Below, in pieces: positions 1 to 9,098 of a stretch of DNA of 64,000 nt. The stretch is from assembly GCF_032341995.1 (NCBI RefSeq), contig NZ_CP135439.1, positions 806,001-870,000 of the forward strand, given 5' to 3'. The notes beneath the pieces were generated by a model, which was not told the DNA's origin, did no database searches, and saw nothing but the letters and a program-made list of their open reading frames with translations. A program made the translations under genes and the position numbers. Position 1 is the first letter of the stretch. Each line of letters opens with the position of its first letter. The stretch is from Domibacillus sp. DTU_2020_1001157_1_SI_ALB_TIR_016 (GTDB lineage Bacteria; Bacillota; Bacilli; Bacillales; Domibacillaceae).

Positions 1-1
1 C

Positions 2-88
2 CGCGCGTTCGGGCTGATCCCGGAGAACAGTGTAAACGGAGAAGTGCAGCTGCGGTTTTATCCATTGTCCTCAATCCAGGCTTATTAA
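2..88 (+). CDS. C-terminal end of an unknown protein (partial)
   Basis: An open frame enters from the left edge and ends with TAA, encoding 28 residues that finish with LSSIQAY. The stop lies directly against a strong terminator, which supports this frame as a real gene end. Too little is visible to assign a family. Confidence 0.5.
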   Translation, partial: RAFGLIPENSVNGEVQLRFYPLSSIQAY

Positions 89-121
89 AAAAGCAGTCTC
101 GGTAAAGAGACTGCTTTTTTG
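87..121. terminator. Bidirectional intrinsic terminator
   Basis: A perfect 10-bp stem (AAGCAGTCTC / GAGACTGCTT) with loop GGTAAA is flanked by A6 and T6, so it can end both the rightward fragment gene and the leftward chemoreceptor gene, whose stop codon lies right beside it. Confidence 0.85.
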
Positions 122-1828
122 TTAAACGGTAAAGCGGCGGGTCGTTTCTTGAAGCTGTGTGGCCATTTCCGCTAAAGAACGGGCAGAAGCAGCAATTTCT
201 TCCATCGAAGCCATTTGTTCCTCGGATGCCGCCGAGACATTTTCAGTGCTGGCAGCAGCTGCTTCTGAGATAGAATGAATTTGATCCATGCTTGCAACAA
301 CCTGCTCAGTGCCGGCAGCCATTTGTTGGACAGCGGCGGATACCTCCTGGATTTGGCCGGTTACATCGCCGATTGCAGAAGTAATATCTGCAAACGAGCC
401 ACCCGCATTATGCACCACATCAATACCGCCCTGTACTTCAGCTGTGGCTGATTTCATTGCTTCGACAGCTTGGGCGGTTTCTGCTTGAATAGCGGAAATC
501 AGCTCGGAAATTTGGCTGGCTGACCGGGCAGATTCTTCAGCAAGCTTACGAACTTCATCCGCTACCACCGCAAATCCGCGGCCTTGTTCGCCGGCCCGTG
601 CTGCTTCAATCGCTGCATTCAGCGCAAGCAGATTCGTTTGGGCAGCGATCGCTGTAATGGAGTCAATAATCTGGCCAATTTCGTTTGAACGGCGGCCGAG
701 TCCTTGAATCACATCAGAAAGCCCGTCGAATGTTGTATTGATAGACCCCATTTGGTTAACGGCCTGGCGGATCGATGCGTTTCCGGCAGTTGCACGTTCA
801 ATCGCCCCGGCAGCTGTTTCGGAGACAGAGTGCGCATTGCGGGCGATTTGCTGAACGCCGTCTGCCAGTTCATTCATCGTTGTCGTTGTATCAGACACTC
901 GACCCAGCTGGCTGTCCGACCCGCTTGCCATTTCTTCCATTGTGTTTGCGATCAATTCGGTCGCGCGTGTCGTTTCCTCTGAATTCGCATTGAGTTCCTC
1001 GGATGAAGCCGCAACCTGCTCCGCCGTTTCGGCGACCTGCCGAATCACATCACGCAATCCGCTCGTCATGTCGTTGAATGACGCAGTCAACTGGCCGAGC
1101 TCGTCACGAGAAGCATATGTTGCGGCAACAGTTAAATCTCCTTTTCGGGCTTGGCTCATTAATTCCTGAATGGCACGAATAGGATGAGTAATCATCCGGG
1201 AAATCAAAATCGCAAGTCCTACGAAAAGAAGAATGGAAAGAAGAGAAGCGATTAAAATAATAGCGTTCGCTTTTTGGGCGCTTTCCTGGTTTTCTTTGTT
1301 TAATAAAGCTGCCGTGTCTTGATTATAATTGCTTAATTGAGTGCCAAGCTCTGTCATTTTTGCACGTGCAGGTTCTACTTCTGCTAAGTACTGCTCGTAT
1401 GCTTCCTTATTTTTATTTTGTCCAGCGAGTATTTGAGTGTTGATTGCTTTTTCACTGAACGTTTTAAATTCTTCTACAAACGGTTCAGCCATTTCGAGTT
1501 CTTTCGGATCGGATTTGCTGGCGTTCAAGTACTCCTCCATGAGCTTGTTGTTTTCATCGATCGAGCTTTCCGTTTTCTCGCGGAGCTCCTGGTTCGTGTT
1601 TGAATCAGTAGTGATCATTAATTCCAGTGTATAAGCCGTGATATTCCGGTTATTCGTTCGGATTTGGCCGATGTTTTGAATGGAAATCAGTTTATTTTCA
1701 TACATCTCCTTCGACTTTTCGGCTGCCTGATTCAAAAAGAAATAGCTGGTACCGCCGATCATCAGCAGAAAAAGAACAGCCACTATGATTAAAACGAACA
1801 TTTTTTGGCCAATTTTTAAATGCTTCAT
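122..1828 (-). CDS. Methyl-accepting chemotaxis protein, membrane type
   Basis: A 568-residue transmembrane chemoreceptor. An N-terminal membrane helix (about 10-32) is followed by an extracellular helical region of about 155 residues, rich in charged and Asn/Gln residues, that looks like a four-helix-bundle sensor. A second membrane helix lies at about 190-210, then a HAMP domain (about 212-265) and a long coiled-coil signalling domain. The hairpin tip that contacts CheA/CheW is clear ([20 protein letters not shown]). Glu/Gln-rich heptads on both arms look like methylation sites. There is no C-terminal CheR-tethering pentapeptide; the protein ends in RRFTV, as in B. subtilis receptors. The start has AGGAGG seven bases upstream. 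A sigD-like promoter precedes it, consistent with expression alongside flagellar genes. The ligand cannot be read from sequence. Confidence 0.95.
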   Translation of the reverse strand: MKHLKIGQKMFVLIIVAVLFLLMIGGTSYFFLNQAAEKSKEMYENKLISIQNIGQIRTNNRNITAYTLELMITTDSNTNQELREKTESSIDENNKLMEEYLNASKSDPKELEMAEPFVEEFKTFSEKAINTQILAGQNKNKEAYEQYLAEVEPARAKMTELGTQLSNYNQDTAALLNKENQESAQKANAIILIASLLSILLFVGLAILISRMITHPIRAIQELMSQARKGDLTVAATYASRDELGQLTASFNDMTSGLRDVIRQVAETAEQVAASSEELNANSEETTRATELIANTMEEMASGSDSQLGRVSDTTTTMNELADGVQQIARNAHSVSETAAGAIERATAGNASIRQAVNQMGSINTTFDGLSDVIQGLGRRSNEIGQIIDSITAIAAQTNLLALNAAIEAARAGEQGRGFAVVADEVRKLAEESARSASQISELISAIQAETAQAVEAMKSATAEVQGGIDVVHNAGGSFADITSAIGDVTGQIQEVSAAVQQMAAGTEQVVASMDQIHSISEAAAASTENVSAASEEQMASMEEIAASARSLAEMATQLQETTRRFTV

Positions 1829-1877
1829 AGGTATAACCTCCTGGTTTATGTCGTAATATGTCGATATCTTGCTATAT

Positions 1878-1904
1878 ATTTCGACAAAAAATGATAAATA
1901 TTTA
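1878..1904 (-). promoter_or_regulatory. sigD-type promoter for the chemoreceptor
   Basis: Read on the minus strand, TAAA is followed after exactly 15 bases by GTCGAAAT, matching the B. subtilis sigD pattern TAAA-N15-GCCGATAT in all four -35 bases and 6 of 8 -10 bases. It lies about 50 bp upstream of the chemoreceptor start. Confidence 0.55.
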
Positions 1905-2010
1905 GCCCTTTTGGCCAGCTTTTGGGAGAAATAATAAATATTTTATTTAATTTTAAAAGCGAGGCTGCAAATGATATACTACGGTCATCTAAAAAGAAAA
2001 GAGGCGTACC

Positions 2011-2490
2011 ATGCTTACATTTGAAGAAAAAAAAGCAATTCTTGCGACATTTCCGCAGCTGACAGCAAAAGATGTGTCGTTAAAGCGTGTTAATTACCAT
2101 TTTGAGGAAAGTTTGTATGAAAAAACAGTGGTCGTTTACCACCTGCATCCAAATGGGAATGGATTTGTTTTTGTCGGCGACTTGCCGGGGTATGAAGCTG
2201 ATTCAAAAGGGCTTGTCAATATTCGGGACTTTTCAGAAAGTGAACTCCGGGCAGCGGTATCGGATTCGATCCGGTATTTATCAGATAAACCAGAAGACGA
2301 AGCCATTGAGCAGGAAGAGCTTGTGAAAGAAACGGAATGGAAAAACCGTGAAGGACAAGTGCTGATGCTTGCGAATGAAGATGAGCTGTGGAATGTGTAC
2401 ACAGGTTTGAATTTGGAAGAAAGCTTTGAATCGTTTAAAGAAGCAGAGCGTTATTTGCTGGAAGAAGGATTCCGGCCACAGTCGAAGTAA
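2011..2490 (+). CDS. Unknown acidic cytoplasmic protein
   Basis: 159 residues, no signal peptide or membrane segment, strongly acidic. It has alternating predicted helix and strand and a central hydrophobic strand pair (about residues 40-58). The start has GAGG at good spacing, and a plausible sigA promoter (TTTAAA-N17-TATACT, 1952-1980) lies about 30 bp upstream. It stands alone between two terminators, so it is probably monocistronic. I do not recognise the family. It resembles the short conserved hypothetical proteins common in Bacillus, but no catalytic motif can be seen. Confidence 0.8.
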   Translation: MLTFEEKKAILATFPQLTAKDVSLKRVNYHFEESLYEKTVVVYHLHPNGNGFVFVGDLPGYEADSKGLVNIRDFSESELRAAVSDSIRYLSDKPEDEAIEQEELVKETEWKNREGQVLMLANEDELWNVYTGLNLEESFESFKEAERYLLEEGFRPQSK

Positions 2491-2493
2491 GAG

Positions 2494-2524
2494 AAGCCCT
2501 GGCATTCCTGCCAGGGCTTTTCTT
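2494..2524 (+). terminator. Intrinsic terminator
   Basis: Ten-bp stem AAGCCCTGGC / GCCAGGGCTT followed by T-rich sequence, four bases after the upstream gene's stop codon. Confidence 0.85.
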
Positions 2525-2537
2525 ATGAAACGATCCG

Positions 2538-3380
2538 TTACCCAAGTTTGTAATAGTTTTTCACAGCCTGCATAAACTCGTGGAGGCTGGGTTCTTCGGT
2601 CAGATTGGCAAGCATACCGCGCAGCACAGCCGGCCGCGGACTGCTGCTTTGGAGCTCCTGTTCGATCACATCAAGCGAAACGAGGATGTCATCAGACCAG
2701 TTTTCCTGCTTTAAATCAGACAGCCAAAGAACGAAAAGATCGTCGTTCAAGTGATGCTTAAACAAATTTTCCATTGCTTGCGAGTCGATCACAGGAGGCT
2801 TCGCACGGCGCTTGAGCCCGGCCTGCAGATCATCGGCACTGTCTAATAAAAACTCCGCAAATGAATGGACGTTCAGCTCTATTCCATCTACAAGTGTCAT
2901 ATGCAAAAACGCATGCTGGATGCCTTGAAGTGCAGCGGACAAGTCCCAAAAGTACGGTTCAATCTCGCGTCCATACATACCGATCAGCCGGTTTCGATAA
3001 AGTTGATGCGTCTCCGTGCGCATTTTGAAAATAAACGCTTCGATATCGTCATTGAATGGAATTGCGTTTTCGCGTGCCTGCATGATAAGAAACTCTTTAT
3101 GTTGTTGAATCTCACGCATTTGGCATTCAATTTGTTTTACAAACTTTTCACGCGGCGGCAGGTCTTCGGATTCAATAGTCTTGATTTTAGCTGATAACAA
3201 GTCGAAATAGTAATGCAGAACCGCTAACAGCAATGCTTCTTTGGATTTAAAGTGAAGATAAAAAGCACCTTTTGATATGTCGCAGGCGGTTGCGATTTCT
3301 TGTATGGAAGTGGCAGCAAAGCCTTTCTGGGCAAATAGTTTAAGGGATTCTTCGATAATTCGTTGTTCTTTCTCAGTCAT
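2538..3380 (-). CDS. yerO: TetR-family repressor of the adjacent RND pump (YerO-like)
   Basis: 280 residues. The N-terminal 47 residues form a typical TetR DNA-binding domain: the helix-turn-helix is around IQEIATACDISKGAFYLHF (about 26-45), followed by KSKEALL. The remaining ~230 residues are a helical ligand-binding/dimerisation domain of no fixed type. It is transcribed away from the RND transporter gene, and the shared upstream region carries three copies of the palindrome TGACC-N4-RGTCA. This is the gene arrangement of yerO-swrC in B. subtilis, where YerO represses swrC and itself. By analogy, inactivating mutations in this gene would raise pump expression. Assignment rests on domain, length (B. 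subtilis YerO is of similar size) and context. Confidence 0.85.
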   Translation of the reverse strand: MTEKEQRIIEESLKLFAQKGFAATSIQEIATACDISKGAFYLHFKSKEALLLAVLHYYFDLLSAKIKTIESEDLPPREKFVKQIECQMREIQQHKEFLIMQARENAIPFNDDIEAFIFKMRTETHQLYRNRLIGMYGREIEPYFWDLSAALQGIQHAFLHMTLVDGIELNVHSFAEFLLDSADDLQAGLKRRAKPPVIDSQAMENLFKHHLNDDLFVLWLSDLKQENWSDDILVSLDVIEQELQSSSPRPAVLRGMLANLTEEPSLHEFMQAVKNYYKLG

Positions 3381-3404
3381 AGACGTTCACCTCTACTTCT
3401 ATTA

Positions 3405-3418
3405 TGACCCACAAGTCA
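3405..3418. promoter_or_regulatory. Putative YerO operator 1
   Basis: TGACCCACAAGTCA fits TGACC-N4-RGTCA, the same form as two sites nearer swrC. It lies 25 bp upstream of the repressor's own start, so it could serve autoregulation. Confidence 0.5.
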
Positions 3419-3440
3419 CCCTTTTGAAACCGGAAATTAT

Positions 3441-3470
3441 TTGACGATTGACCGATTAGTCATATATATT
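3441..3470 (+). promoter_or_regulatory. Promoter of swrC
   Basis: TTGACG and TATATT are separated by 18 bp. The spacer contains operator 2, so repressor binding would directly block RNA polymerase. Confidence 0.55.
3449..3462. promoter_or_regulatory. Putative YerO operator 2
   Basis: TGACCGATTAGTCA lies between the -35 and -10 of the swrC promoter and matches TGACC-N4-RGTCA. Confidence 0.65.
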
Positions 3471-3481
3471 GAAAAGAGAAC

Positions 3482-3495
3482 TGACCGGTTGGTCA
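3482..3495. promoter_or_regulatory. Putative YerO operator 3
   Basis: TGACCGGTTGGTCA is the most symmetric of the three sites and lies just downstream of the expected swrC transcription start, 33 bp from operator 2. Confidence 0.65.
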
Positions 3496-3510
3496 TAAAG
3501 GAGAGGAAAC

Positions 3511-6500
3511 ATGAACGCGTTAATTAACTTCGTCTTGAAAAACAAATTTGCCGTCTGGCTGATGACCATCATCATAACTGCGGCTGGTTTGTATGCCGGG
3601 CTTTCTATGAAGCTTGAGACGATTCCTAATATTACGCCGCCAATTGTGACAGTAACAACAGTGTATCCGGGAGCGACGCCGGAAGAAGTGGCGGATAGTG
3701 TGTCAGAACCTATTGAAAAGCAGCTTCAAAACTTAGGAGGCGTAAAAGTCGTCAGCTCGACTTCCTACCAAAACGCTTCCTCTGTCCAAGTAGAATACAG
3801 CTTCTCAAAAGATATGGAAAAAGCGGAACAGGAAGCGAAAGAAGCACTTGAGGACCTGGATTTTCCAGAAAACGTGCAGGAGCCTGACGTATCGCGTTTA
3901 AGCATTAATGCATTTCCGGTCATGGCGCTCAGTCTTTCAGACCAAAACCTGTCTCTGGAAGAGCTGACAACACTTGTAGAAGAGGAGATTGTGCCGGAAA
4001 TTGAAGGCACTGAAGGTGTGGCCTCGGTTCAAATATCCGGCCAGCAGGTGGAGGAAGCAACCGTTGTGTTTGATCAGGCAAAGCTTGCCCAGCTGAAGCT
4101 GGATGAAGACACGGTTACTCAAATGATTCAAGGAGCTGACATTCAAGCACCGCTTGGCTTGTTTGAATTTGGCAGCACGGAAAAGTCTGTGATGGTTGAT
4201 GGCAATATTACAACGCTTGAAGATCTGCAGAACCTTCCAATCGGTCCCGTCAAGCTGTCGGATATCGCCGAGGTGAAATTAACCGGAAAAGCCGAATCGA
4301 TTTCCCGGACAAACGGCCAGGAATCAATTGGCTTGCAAATTGTAAAAGCAGCCGATGCGAATACAGTGGACGTTGTCAATGCAGTAAAAGAAAAAGTAGA
4401 TGAGTTTGAAAGTGATATGGACGGTCTGACGATTACTTCTACTTTTGACCAGGGCGGTCCAATTGAAGAATCTGTGAAAACAATGCTGAACAAAGCGCTG
4501 TTCGGTGCTCTTTTTGCGGTTATTATTATCATGCTGTTTTTACGTGATGTACGCTCGACGGTTATCTCGGTTATTTCGATTCCACTGTCGATTTTAATTG
4601 CGTTAATTTTACTGAAACAAATGGACATTACGTTGAATGTTATGACCCTTGGAGCGATGACAGTTGCTATTGGGCGCGTAATTGATGATTCGATCGTGGT
4701 TGTGGAAAACATTTATCGGCGCCTGTCGCTTCAGGGTGAGACACTGCGCGGAAAAGAACTGATCCGTGAAGCAACAAAAGAAATGTTCGTGCCGATTATG
4801 TCTTCCACTATTGTAACCATTGCGGTGTTCCTGCCGCTTGGGCTGGTAGAAGGTACGGTAGGCGAATTGTTTCTTCCATTTGCGCTGACGGTTGTGTTTG
4901 CGCTGCTTGCCTCGCTCCTGGTAGCTGTCACCATTGTGCCAATGCTCGCCCATACACTGTTTAAACGCGGCGTTAGAGCAAAAGCACACGAAGAAAAGCC
5001 AGGACGGCTTGCAGCGGGTTACCGTTCTGTGCTGAACTGGACCTTGAATCATAAAATCATTACATTTTTAACGGCAGTTGTGCTCCTGATCGGCAGCTTT
5101 TTCTTAGTGCCGAAGATCGGCGTCAGCTTCCTGCCGAGTGAAGAAGAAAAAATGGTCATTGTCACGTACGCCCCGGAGCCGGGACAGACGATGGAGGAAG
5201 TAGTGGATATTGCGGCTGATGCGGAGCGCTACTTTATGGATATTGACGATGTAGAGACGGTTCAGTATTCAGTTGGAAGTGAAAATCCGATGAACCCGGG
5301 CCAGTCGAACAGCGCCATGTTTTATGTGATGTATAACGAAGAAACAAAGGACTTTACAGAGAAAAAAGAAGATGCGCTCAAGGATTTGCAAGACTCTGTT
5401 TCTAAAGGAGAATGGGCGTCGCAGGACTTCTCGGCCAGCGCCGGAAGCAATGAAGTCGCCGTTAATATTTACGGCGAAGAGCTGGAAGACATCGAGCCGG
5501 TTGTGGCAGATGTAGAAGAGACGATGAAAGACAGCGGTGATTTTAAAAAGGTGGAAACGGGTCTTGCAGACGCCTATGAAGAATACACGCTCGTTGCCGA
5601 TCCAGAAAAAATGGCGGCAGCAGGCTTGACTGCCGGTCAAATCGCTTTGGAGCTGAGCCCGGTGCGGGAACGCCCGGTTTTAACGACGATTGAAAGGGAT
5701 GGGGAAGACGTCAATGTTTATATTGACGTGCCTGCACAGTCATACGAATCTATTGACGATATCACGAACCGTTCTGTTTCAGCAATGAACGGCCAGCCGG
5801 TAAAAATCGGCAGTGTAATGACGGTAGAAGAAGGAGAAACATCGGATACGGTTTCCCGCCGTAATGGGAAAGTTTTTGTGGATGTGAGCGGAGAGCTGAA
5901 AGGCGACGATGTATCTGCGGCATCCAGTTCACTGCAGGAAAAACTTGATAAGCTTGATTTGCCTGCAGGTGTAAATGTAGAAATGGGCGGTGTAACGCAG
6001 GATATTAATGAATCCTTTACGCAGCTTGGCCTTGCTATGCTGGCAGCGATCGCGATTGTATATCTTGTACTCGTCATTACATTTGGCGGCGGTCTCGCGC
6101 CATTCGCGATTTTGTTCTCGCTGCCGTTTGCTATTATCGGTGCGCTTGTGGCGCTCTTGATTGCTGGCGAAACAATCAGTATTTCCTCTATGATTGGTGC
6201 GCTTATGCTGATTGGGATTGTAGTAACGAATGCAATTGTGCTGATTGACCGAGTGATTCATAAAGAACGCGAAGGCTTAACGACGCGTGAAGCGCTGCTC
6301 GAAGCAGGATCAACACGTCTGCGTCCTATTTTAATGACAGCGCTGGCGACGATTGGTGCTCTGTTTCCGCTTGCGCTCGGTCTCGAAGGAGGAGGCTTGA
6401 TTTCAAAAGGCCTCGGTGTCACTGTAATCGGCGGCTTGACAAGTTCAACTTTGCTGACACTCGTTATTGTGCCGATTGTGTATGAAGTTCTGTCCAAATG

Positions 6501-6519
6501 GATGAAAAAAAGAGTATAA
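3511..6519 (+). CDS. swrC: RND-family multidrug/lipopeptide exporter SwrC
   Basis: A 1002-residue, 12-helix RND (AcrB-like) transporter. It has the usual duplicated layout: a membrane helix near the N-terminus (FAVWLMTIIITAAGLYAG), a large extracellular porter domain (about 35-330), helices 2-6, a second helix near 510, a second porter loop, and a C-terminal helix block. The proton-relay signature in helix 4 is present (IGRVIDDSIVVVENIYRR). In B. subtilis, SwrC (YerP) exports surfactin and gives resistance to surfactin, acriflavine and ethidium. The gene follows three operator palindromes and a divergent TetR gene. The start has GGAG at ideal spacing. The substrate here is inferred; no lipopeptide synthase is present in the window. 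Confidence 0.92.
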   Translation: MNALINFVLKNKFAVWLMTIIITAAGLYAGLSMKLETIPNITPPIVTVTTVYPGATPEEVADSVSEPIEKQLQNLGGVKVVSSTSYQNASSVQVEYSFSKDMEKAEQEAKEALEDLDFPENVQEPDVSRLSINAFPVMALSLSDQNLSLEELTTLVEEEIVPEIEGTEGVASVQISGQQVEEATVVFDQAKLAQLKLDEDTVTQMIQGADIQAPLGLFEFGSTEKSVMVDGNITTLEDLQNLPIGPVKLSDIAEVKLTGKAESISRTNGQESIGLQIVKAADANTVDVVNAVKEKVDEFESDMDGLTITSTFDQGGPIEESVKTMLNKALFGALFAVIIIMLFLRDVRSTVISVISIPLSILIALILLKQMDITLNVMTLGAMTVAIGRVIDDSIVVVENIYRRLSLQGETLRGKELIREATKEMFVPIMSSTIVTIAVFLPLGLVEGTVGELFLPFALTVVFALLASLLVAVTIVPMLAHTLFKRGVRAKAHEEKPGRLAAGYRSVLNWTLNHKIITFLTAVVLLIGSFFLVPKIGVSFLPSEEEKMVIVTYAPEPGQTMEEVVDIAADAERYFMDIDDVETVQYSVGSENPMNPGQSNSAMFYVMYNEETKDFTEKKEDALKDLQDSVSKGEWASQDFSASAGSNEVAVNIYGEELEDIEPVVADVEETMKDSGDFKKVETGLADAYEEYTLVADPEKMAAAGLTAGQIALELSPVRERPVLTTIERDGEDVNVYIDVPAQSYESIDDITNRSVSAMNGQPVKIGSVMTVEEGETSDTVSRRNGKVFVDVSGELKGDDVSAASSSLQEKLDKLDLPAGVNVEMGGVTQDINESFTQLGLAMLAAIAIVYLVLVITFGGGLAPFAILFSLPFAIIGALVALLIAGETISISSMIGALMLIGIVVTNAIVLIDRVIHKEREGLTTREALLEAGSTRLRPILMTALATIGALFPLALGLEGGGLISKGLGVTVIGGLTSSTLLTLVIVPIVYEVLSKWMKKRV

Positions 6520-6522
6520 AAA

Positions 6523-6555
6523 GGGCAGCTTCCTGATCAGGAAGCTGCTTTTTTG
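6523..6555 (+). terminator. Intrinsic terminator of swrC
   Basis: GCAGCTTCCTGATCAGGAAGCTGC is followed by T6, four bases after the swrC stop codon. Confidence 0.9.
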
Positions 6556-6570
6556 TGCACTGGCCATGGA

Positions 6571-6608
6571 AAGTAAAAAACACCCACAGTTATTACACTG
6601 CGGGTGTT
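6571..6608 (-). terminator. Intrinsic terminator of the CsbD gene
   Basis: Twelve-bp stem (one mismatch) AACACCCACAGT / ACTGCGGGTGTT; the minus-strand transcript then reads into a T-run. It sits 11 bp past the CsbD stop codon. Confidence 0.85.
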
Positions 6609-6619
6609 TTGGCAGGTGG

Positions 6620-6802
6620 TTAACGATGGTCTTTCGCATGACCGATATGGTTCTGCACATCGCCTTTTAATTTATCAGCTTTTCCCTCTGCCTGCATTTT
6701 TGTGTTGTCTGTTGCATTCCCTGCCTGGTCTTTTACTTCACCTTTTGCTTTGTTTACGGCGCCTTTTAATTTGTCGCCAAGTCCATTGTTGTCATGTGCC
6801 AT
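6620..6802 (-). CDS. csbD: CsbD-family general stress protein
   Basis: 60 residues, highly hydrophilic, built from repeated amphipathic GK-rich helices (GDKLKGAVNKAKGEVKDQ, then GKADKLKGDVQNHIG), the hallmark of the CsbD family. B. subtilis CsbD is of similar size and belongs to the sigB general stress regulon; its molecular role is unknown. A near-perfect sigB promoter (GTTTAA-N13-GGGTAA) ends 38 bp upstream of the start codon, supporting the same control. The start codon has AAGGAGATG at suitable spacing. The gene forms its own transcription unit. Confidence 0.9.
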   Translation of the reverse strand: MAHDNNGLGDKLKGAVNKAKGEVKDQAGNATDNTKMQAEGKADKLKGDVQNHIGHAKDHR

Positions 6803-6840
6803 GATGAAAACATCTCCTTTTTGATACGTCTAGTAGATGT

Positions 6841-6865
6841 TTACCCGGGCTGCATAGTCTTAAAC
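6841..6865 (-). promoter_or_regulatory. sigB-type promoter of the CsbD gene
   Basis: On the minus strand GTTTAA, 13 bases, GGGTAA. The B. subtilis sigB pattern is GTTTAA-N12..14-GGGTAT, so 11 of 12 positions match. The TAA in the -35 element is also the stop codon of the upstream permease gene. Confidence 0.75.
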
Positions 6866-8041
6866 AAGATCATCATCCGTTTCAACAACAGCATACTGAT
6901 CATCCGCTTTTTCGGAAAAACGGTTATAACGAGCTTTAAATAAGCCAAACATATACTGAACAATGACTTTCAGAAGCGCATAAGTCGGCAGGCCGATCAA
7001 CACACCGACGACGCCGTACAGGTGGGCAGCCGTCAGCAAAACGAAAATAATGGTGACCGGGTGAATTTGCAGCGATTTGCCCATAATTTGCGGAGAAATA
7101 AATTTGCCTTCTAAAAGCTGGACAACTGTCCATACTAAGGCAAGCTTCACCACCATAAACGGTGAGGTCACGATGGCAATAATAATCGCGGGTGTAATGG
7201 CAATGACAGGTCCGAGGTATGGCACAACGCTGGTTACGCTGGCAATAGCCGCAAGCAGCAGCGCATAATCAAGGCCGATAATGAGAAAGCCGATATACAT
7301 CATAATTCCAATGCAAAGACTCACCAGCATTTGTCCTTGAATATATGAGCGAAGCTGTTCATCCATTTCAATCAGCATCGCCCCGGTACGGCCGCGCATT
7401 CTTGGCGGCAGCACATGCAGGAAGCCGTTATAAAGCTTATGACCGTCTTTTAGCAGGTAAAATAAAATAAACGGCACAGTTACGAGCGAGACAATAAAAT
7501 TAGTGAGTGTAGCGATCACATTCGTAATACTGTCAAGCGTATGTCCGGCAAAATCAGAAAAATTCTGCGTAATGGATCCTAGAAACTGTTCAGCGTTCGT
7601 CTGCATATTTTTAGAGATTTCCATGTATTGGGCTTCAAAGGGCGAGTTGCGTGCCCACATATCGATATCCATGCCGAGCTGCCGGGCGTAGCTTGGGAAT
7701 GAAGCAATCAGCGCTTCAGTCTGATCCCGCAAAAAAGGCAGGATAGTCACCAGCAAAACGGTAATCAGGCCGGACAGCGCCACGAAAACAATTAAAATTC
7801 CCCAGCCGCGCTGTATTTTATAGCGCTGCAGCAGATTCACAAGCGGGCTTAATAAGTAGTAGCCAACAATGGATAAAATAACGGGGAGGGCAACGGTGCC
7901 GATAAACCCGAAAATTGGGTCGAAAATAAAGGAAACTCGGGAATATACCATAATAGTAAGCCCAAGCAAAAGCACAAGGCTTAAGACGAATAGGGCTGTG
8001 CGTCCGCCTAAAAAACGGACGAGCGGGGATTGTTCATTCAT
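6860..8041 (-). CDS. AI-2E/UPF0118-family membrane transporter
   Basis: 393 residues with about eight hydrophobic segments. The layout is that of the AI-2E (PerM/YdbF) family: two helices at 15-60, one at 70-100, a hydrophilic amphipathic stretch of about 90 residues (roughly 100-190), then four to five helices with the family-typical VPYLGPVIAITPAIIIAI and an ISPQIMGKSLQIHP motif. Family members have been linked to autoinducer-2 export or sodium/proton antiport, so the substrate is undecided. It ends with an acidic tail (VETDDDLV). Similar in length to B. subtilis YueF/YubA-type proteins, but I cannot choose between paralogues. Confidence 0.88.
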   Translation of the reverse strand: MNEQSPLVRFLGGRTALFVLSLVLLLGLTIMVYSRVSFIFDPIFGFIGTVALPVILSIVGYYLLSPLVNLLQRYKIQRGWGILIVFVALSGLITVLLVTILPFLRDQTEALIASFPSYARQLGMDIDMWARNSPFEAQYMEISKNMQTNAEQFLGSITQNFSDFAGHTLDSITNVIATLTNFIVSLVTVPFILFYLLKDGHKLYNGFLHVLPPRMRGRTGAMLIEMDEQLRSYIQGQMLVSLCIGIMMYIGFLIIGLDYALLLAAIASVTSVVPYLGPVIAITPAIIIAIVTSPFMVVKLALVWTVVQLLEGKFISPQIMGKSLQIHPVTIIFVLLTAAHLYGVVGVLIGLPTYALLKVIVQYMFGLFKARYNRFSEKADDQYAVVETDDDLV

Positions 8042-8212
8042 TCAGGTCCACTCCTCTGGCAAATCACAAGGGCGAACGAAGCTGCCTTTGATTCCTTCTA
8101 TTATACAATAAGAAGAAAAAAAACACGCATTTGCCGCTTTTCTGAAAACACTATTTTTAAAGGAACTGCCAGTTTTTCTCTTATAATGAAGAAAAAAAGG
8201 GGGAGCTACTTT

Positions 8213-9019
8213 ATGCACATTTTGCTTATACTGGCGGGTTCCGTGTTGATTGCCATCGCGTATAATTTCTTTTTAATCCCACACGAGATTTTAAGCAGCG
8301 GATTAAGCGGAGTAGCGATCATGCTTGGCATTATTACGCCACTGAATACCGGATTGTTAAACTTTTTATTAAACCTTCCGCTGCTCATACTCGGGGTAGT
8401 CAAGCTTGGAAAGAAATTTATTGCCTATACAATTTTATCAGTTGTATCGCTGTCTTTGTTTCTTTATTGGATTCCCATCACGCAGCTGTCCACTGAGCCA
8501 ATTCTCTCTTCTTTGTTCGGCGGCGTGCTAACGGGTGCTGGAGTCGGCCTGACTTTCCGTGCGTCTGCTTCATCCGGAGGTTTTGATATTATCGCGATGC
8601 TGCTGGCACGCAAACGGGACTTTCCGCTCGGCACACTGCTGTCCATCATGAATGCGGTTGTAATTGTAGCCGCAGGCTTTCTGTTCAGCTGGGATGCTGC
8701 CCTCAGCACCTTGATTGCCATTTACGCAACAGGCAAAGTGGTCGATACGATTCACACGAAGCACATTAAGCTCACGCTGCATATCGTAACCTCAAAAGGC
8801 GATGAGCTCTGTGCGAAAATGCTGAAAAACCTGTATCGTGGCATTACCGTCACGGAAGCAAAAGGTGCATATTCCGGCGAAAGCCGCTCCGTCTTAATGA
8901 CCGTCATTACCCGTTATCAATTAAATGAAGTGAAACAGATGATTCAAGAAGTCGACCCGCACGCGTTCGTAAATATTACGCAGACGGTTGAAGTAATGGG
9001 GCTGTTTCACCGGGAATAA
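8213..9019 (+). CDS. YitT-family membrane protein (DUF161 + DUF2179)
   Basis: 268 residues from the chosen ATG. Five to six membrane segments form the N-terminal part, including SSGLSGVAIMLG and a glycine-rich GGVLTGAGVGLTFRASASSGG, both typical of YitT proteins. A cytoplasmic DUF2179 domain ends the protein (about 205-265: KGAYSGESRSVLMTVITRYQ). Function unknown; several Bacillus paralogues (YitT, YpjC, YqfU, YvjA) exist. Start choice: GGGGGAG lies 8 bp before this ATG and a TATAAT -10 is centred about 28 bp upstream. An in-frame ATG at 8186 overlaps the TATAAT and has no ribosome site. Confidence 0.85.
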   Translation: MHILLILAGSVLIAIAYNFFLIPHEILSSGLSGVAIMLGIITPLNTGLLNFLLNLPLLILGVVKLGKKFIAYTILSVVSLSLFLYWIPITQLSTEPILSSLFGGVLTGAGVGLTFRASASSGGFDIIAMLLARKRDFPLGTLLSIMNAVVIVAAGFLFSWDAALSTLIAIYATGKVVDTIHTKHIKLTLHIVTSKGDELCAKMLKNLYRGITVTEAKGAYSGESRSVLMTVITRYQLNEVKQMIQEVDPHAFVNITQTVEVMGLFHRE

Positions 9020-9054
9020 AAAAACCGCTCCGCTTTTGCGGATCGGTTTTTTTA
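9020..9054 (+). terminator. Intrinsic terminator
   Basis: Stem ACCGCTCCGC / GCGGATCGGT with one mismatch and loop TTTT, followed by T8, directly after the YitT-family stop codon. Confidence 0.85.
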
Positions 9055-9098
9055 TTGTTTTTTTCATGTAAGAAAAGCACGAACGAGATCATGGAGTA

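Noticed and set aside
4143..4712. A 189-codon open frame on the minus strand inside swrC
   Set aside because: It is an antisense shadow: the swrC frame carries clear RND motifs, while this one has no ribosome site and odd Ser/Thr/Ile-rich composition.
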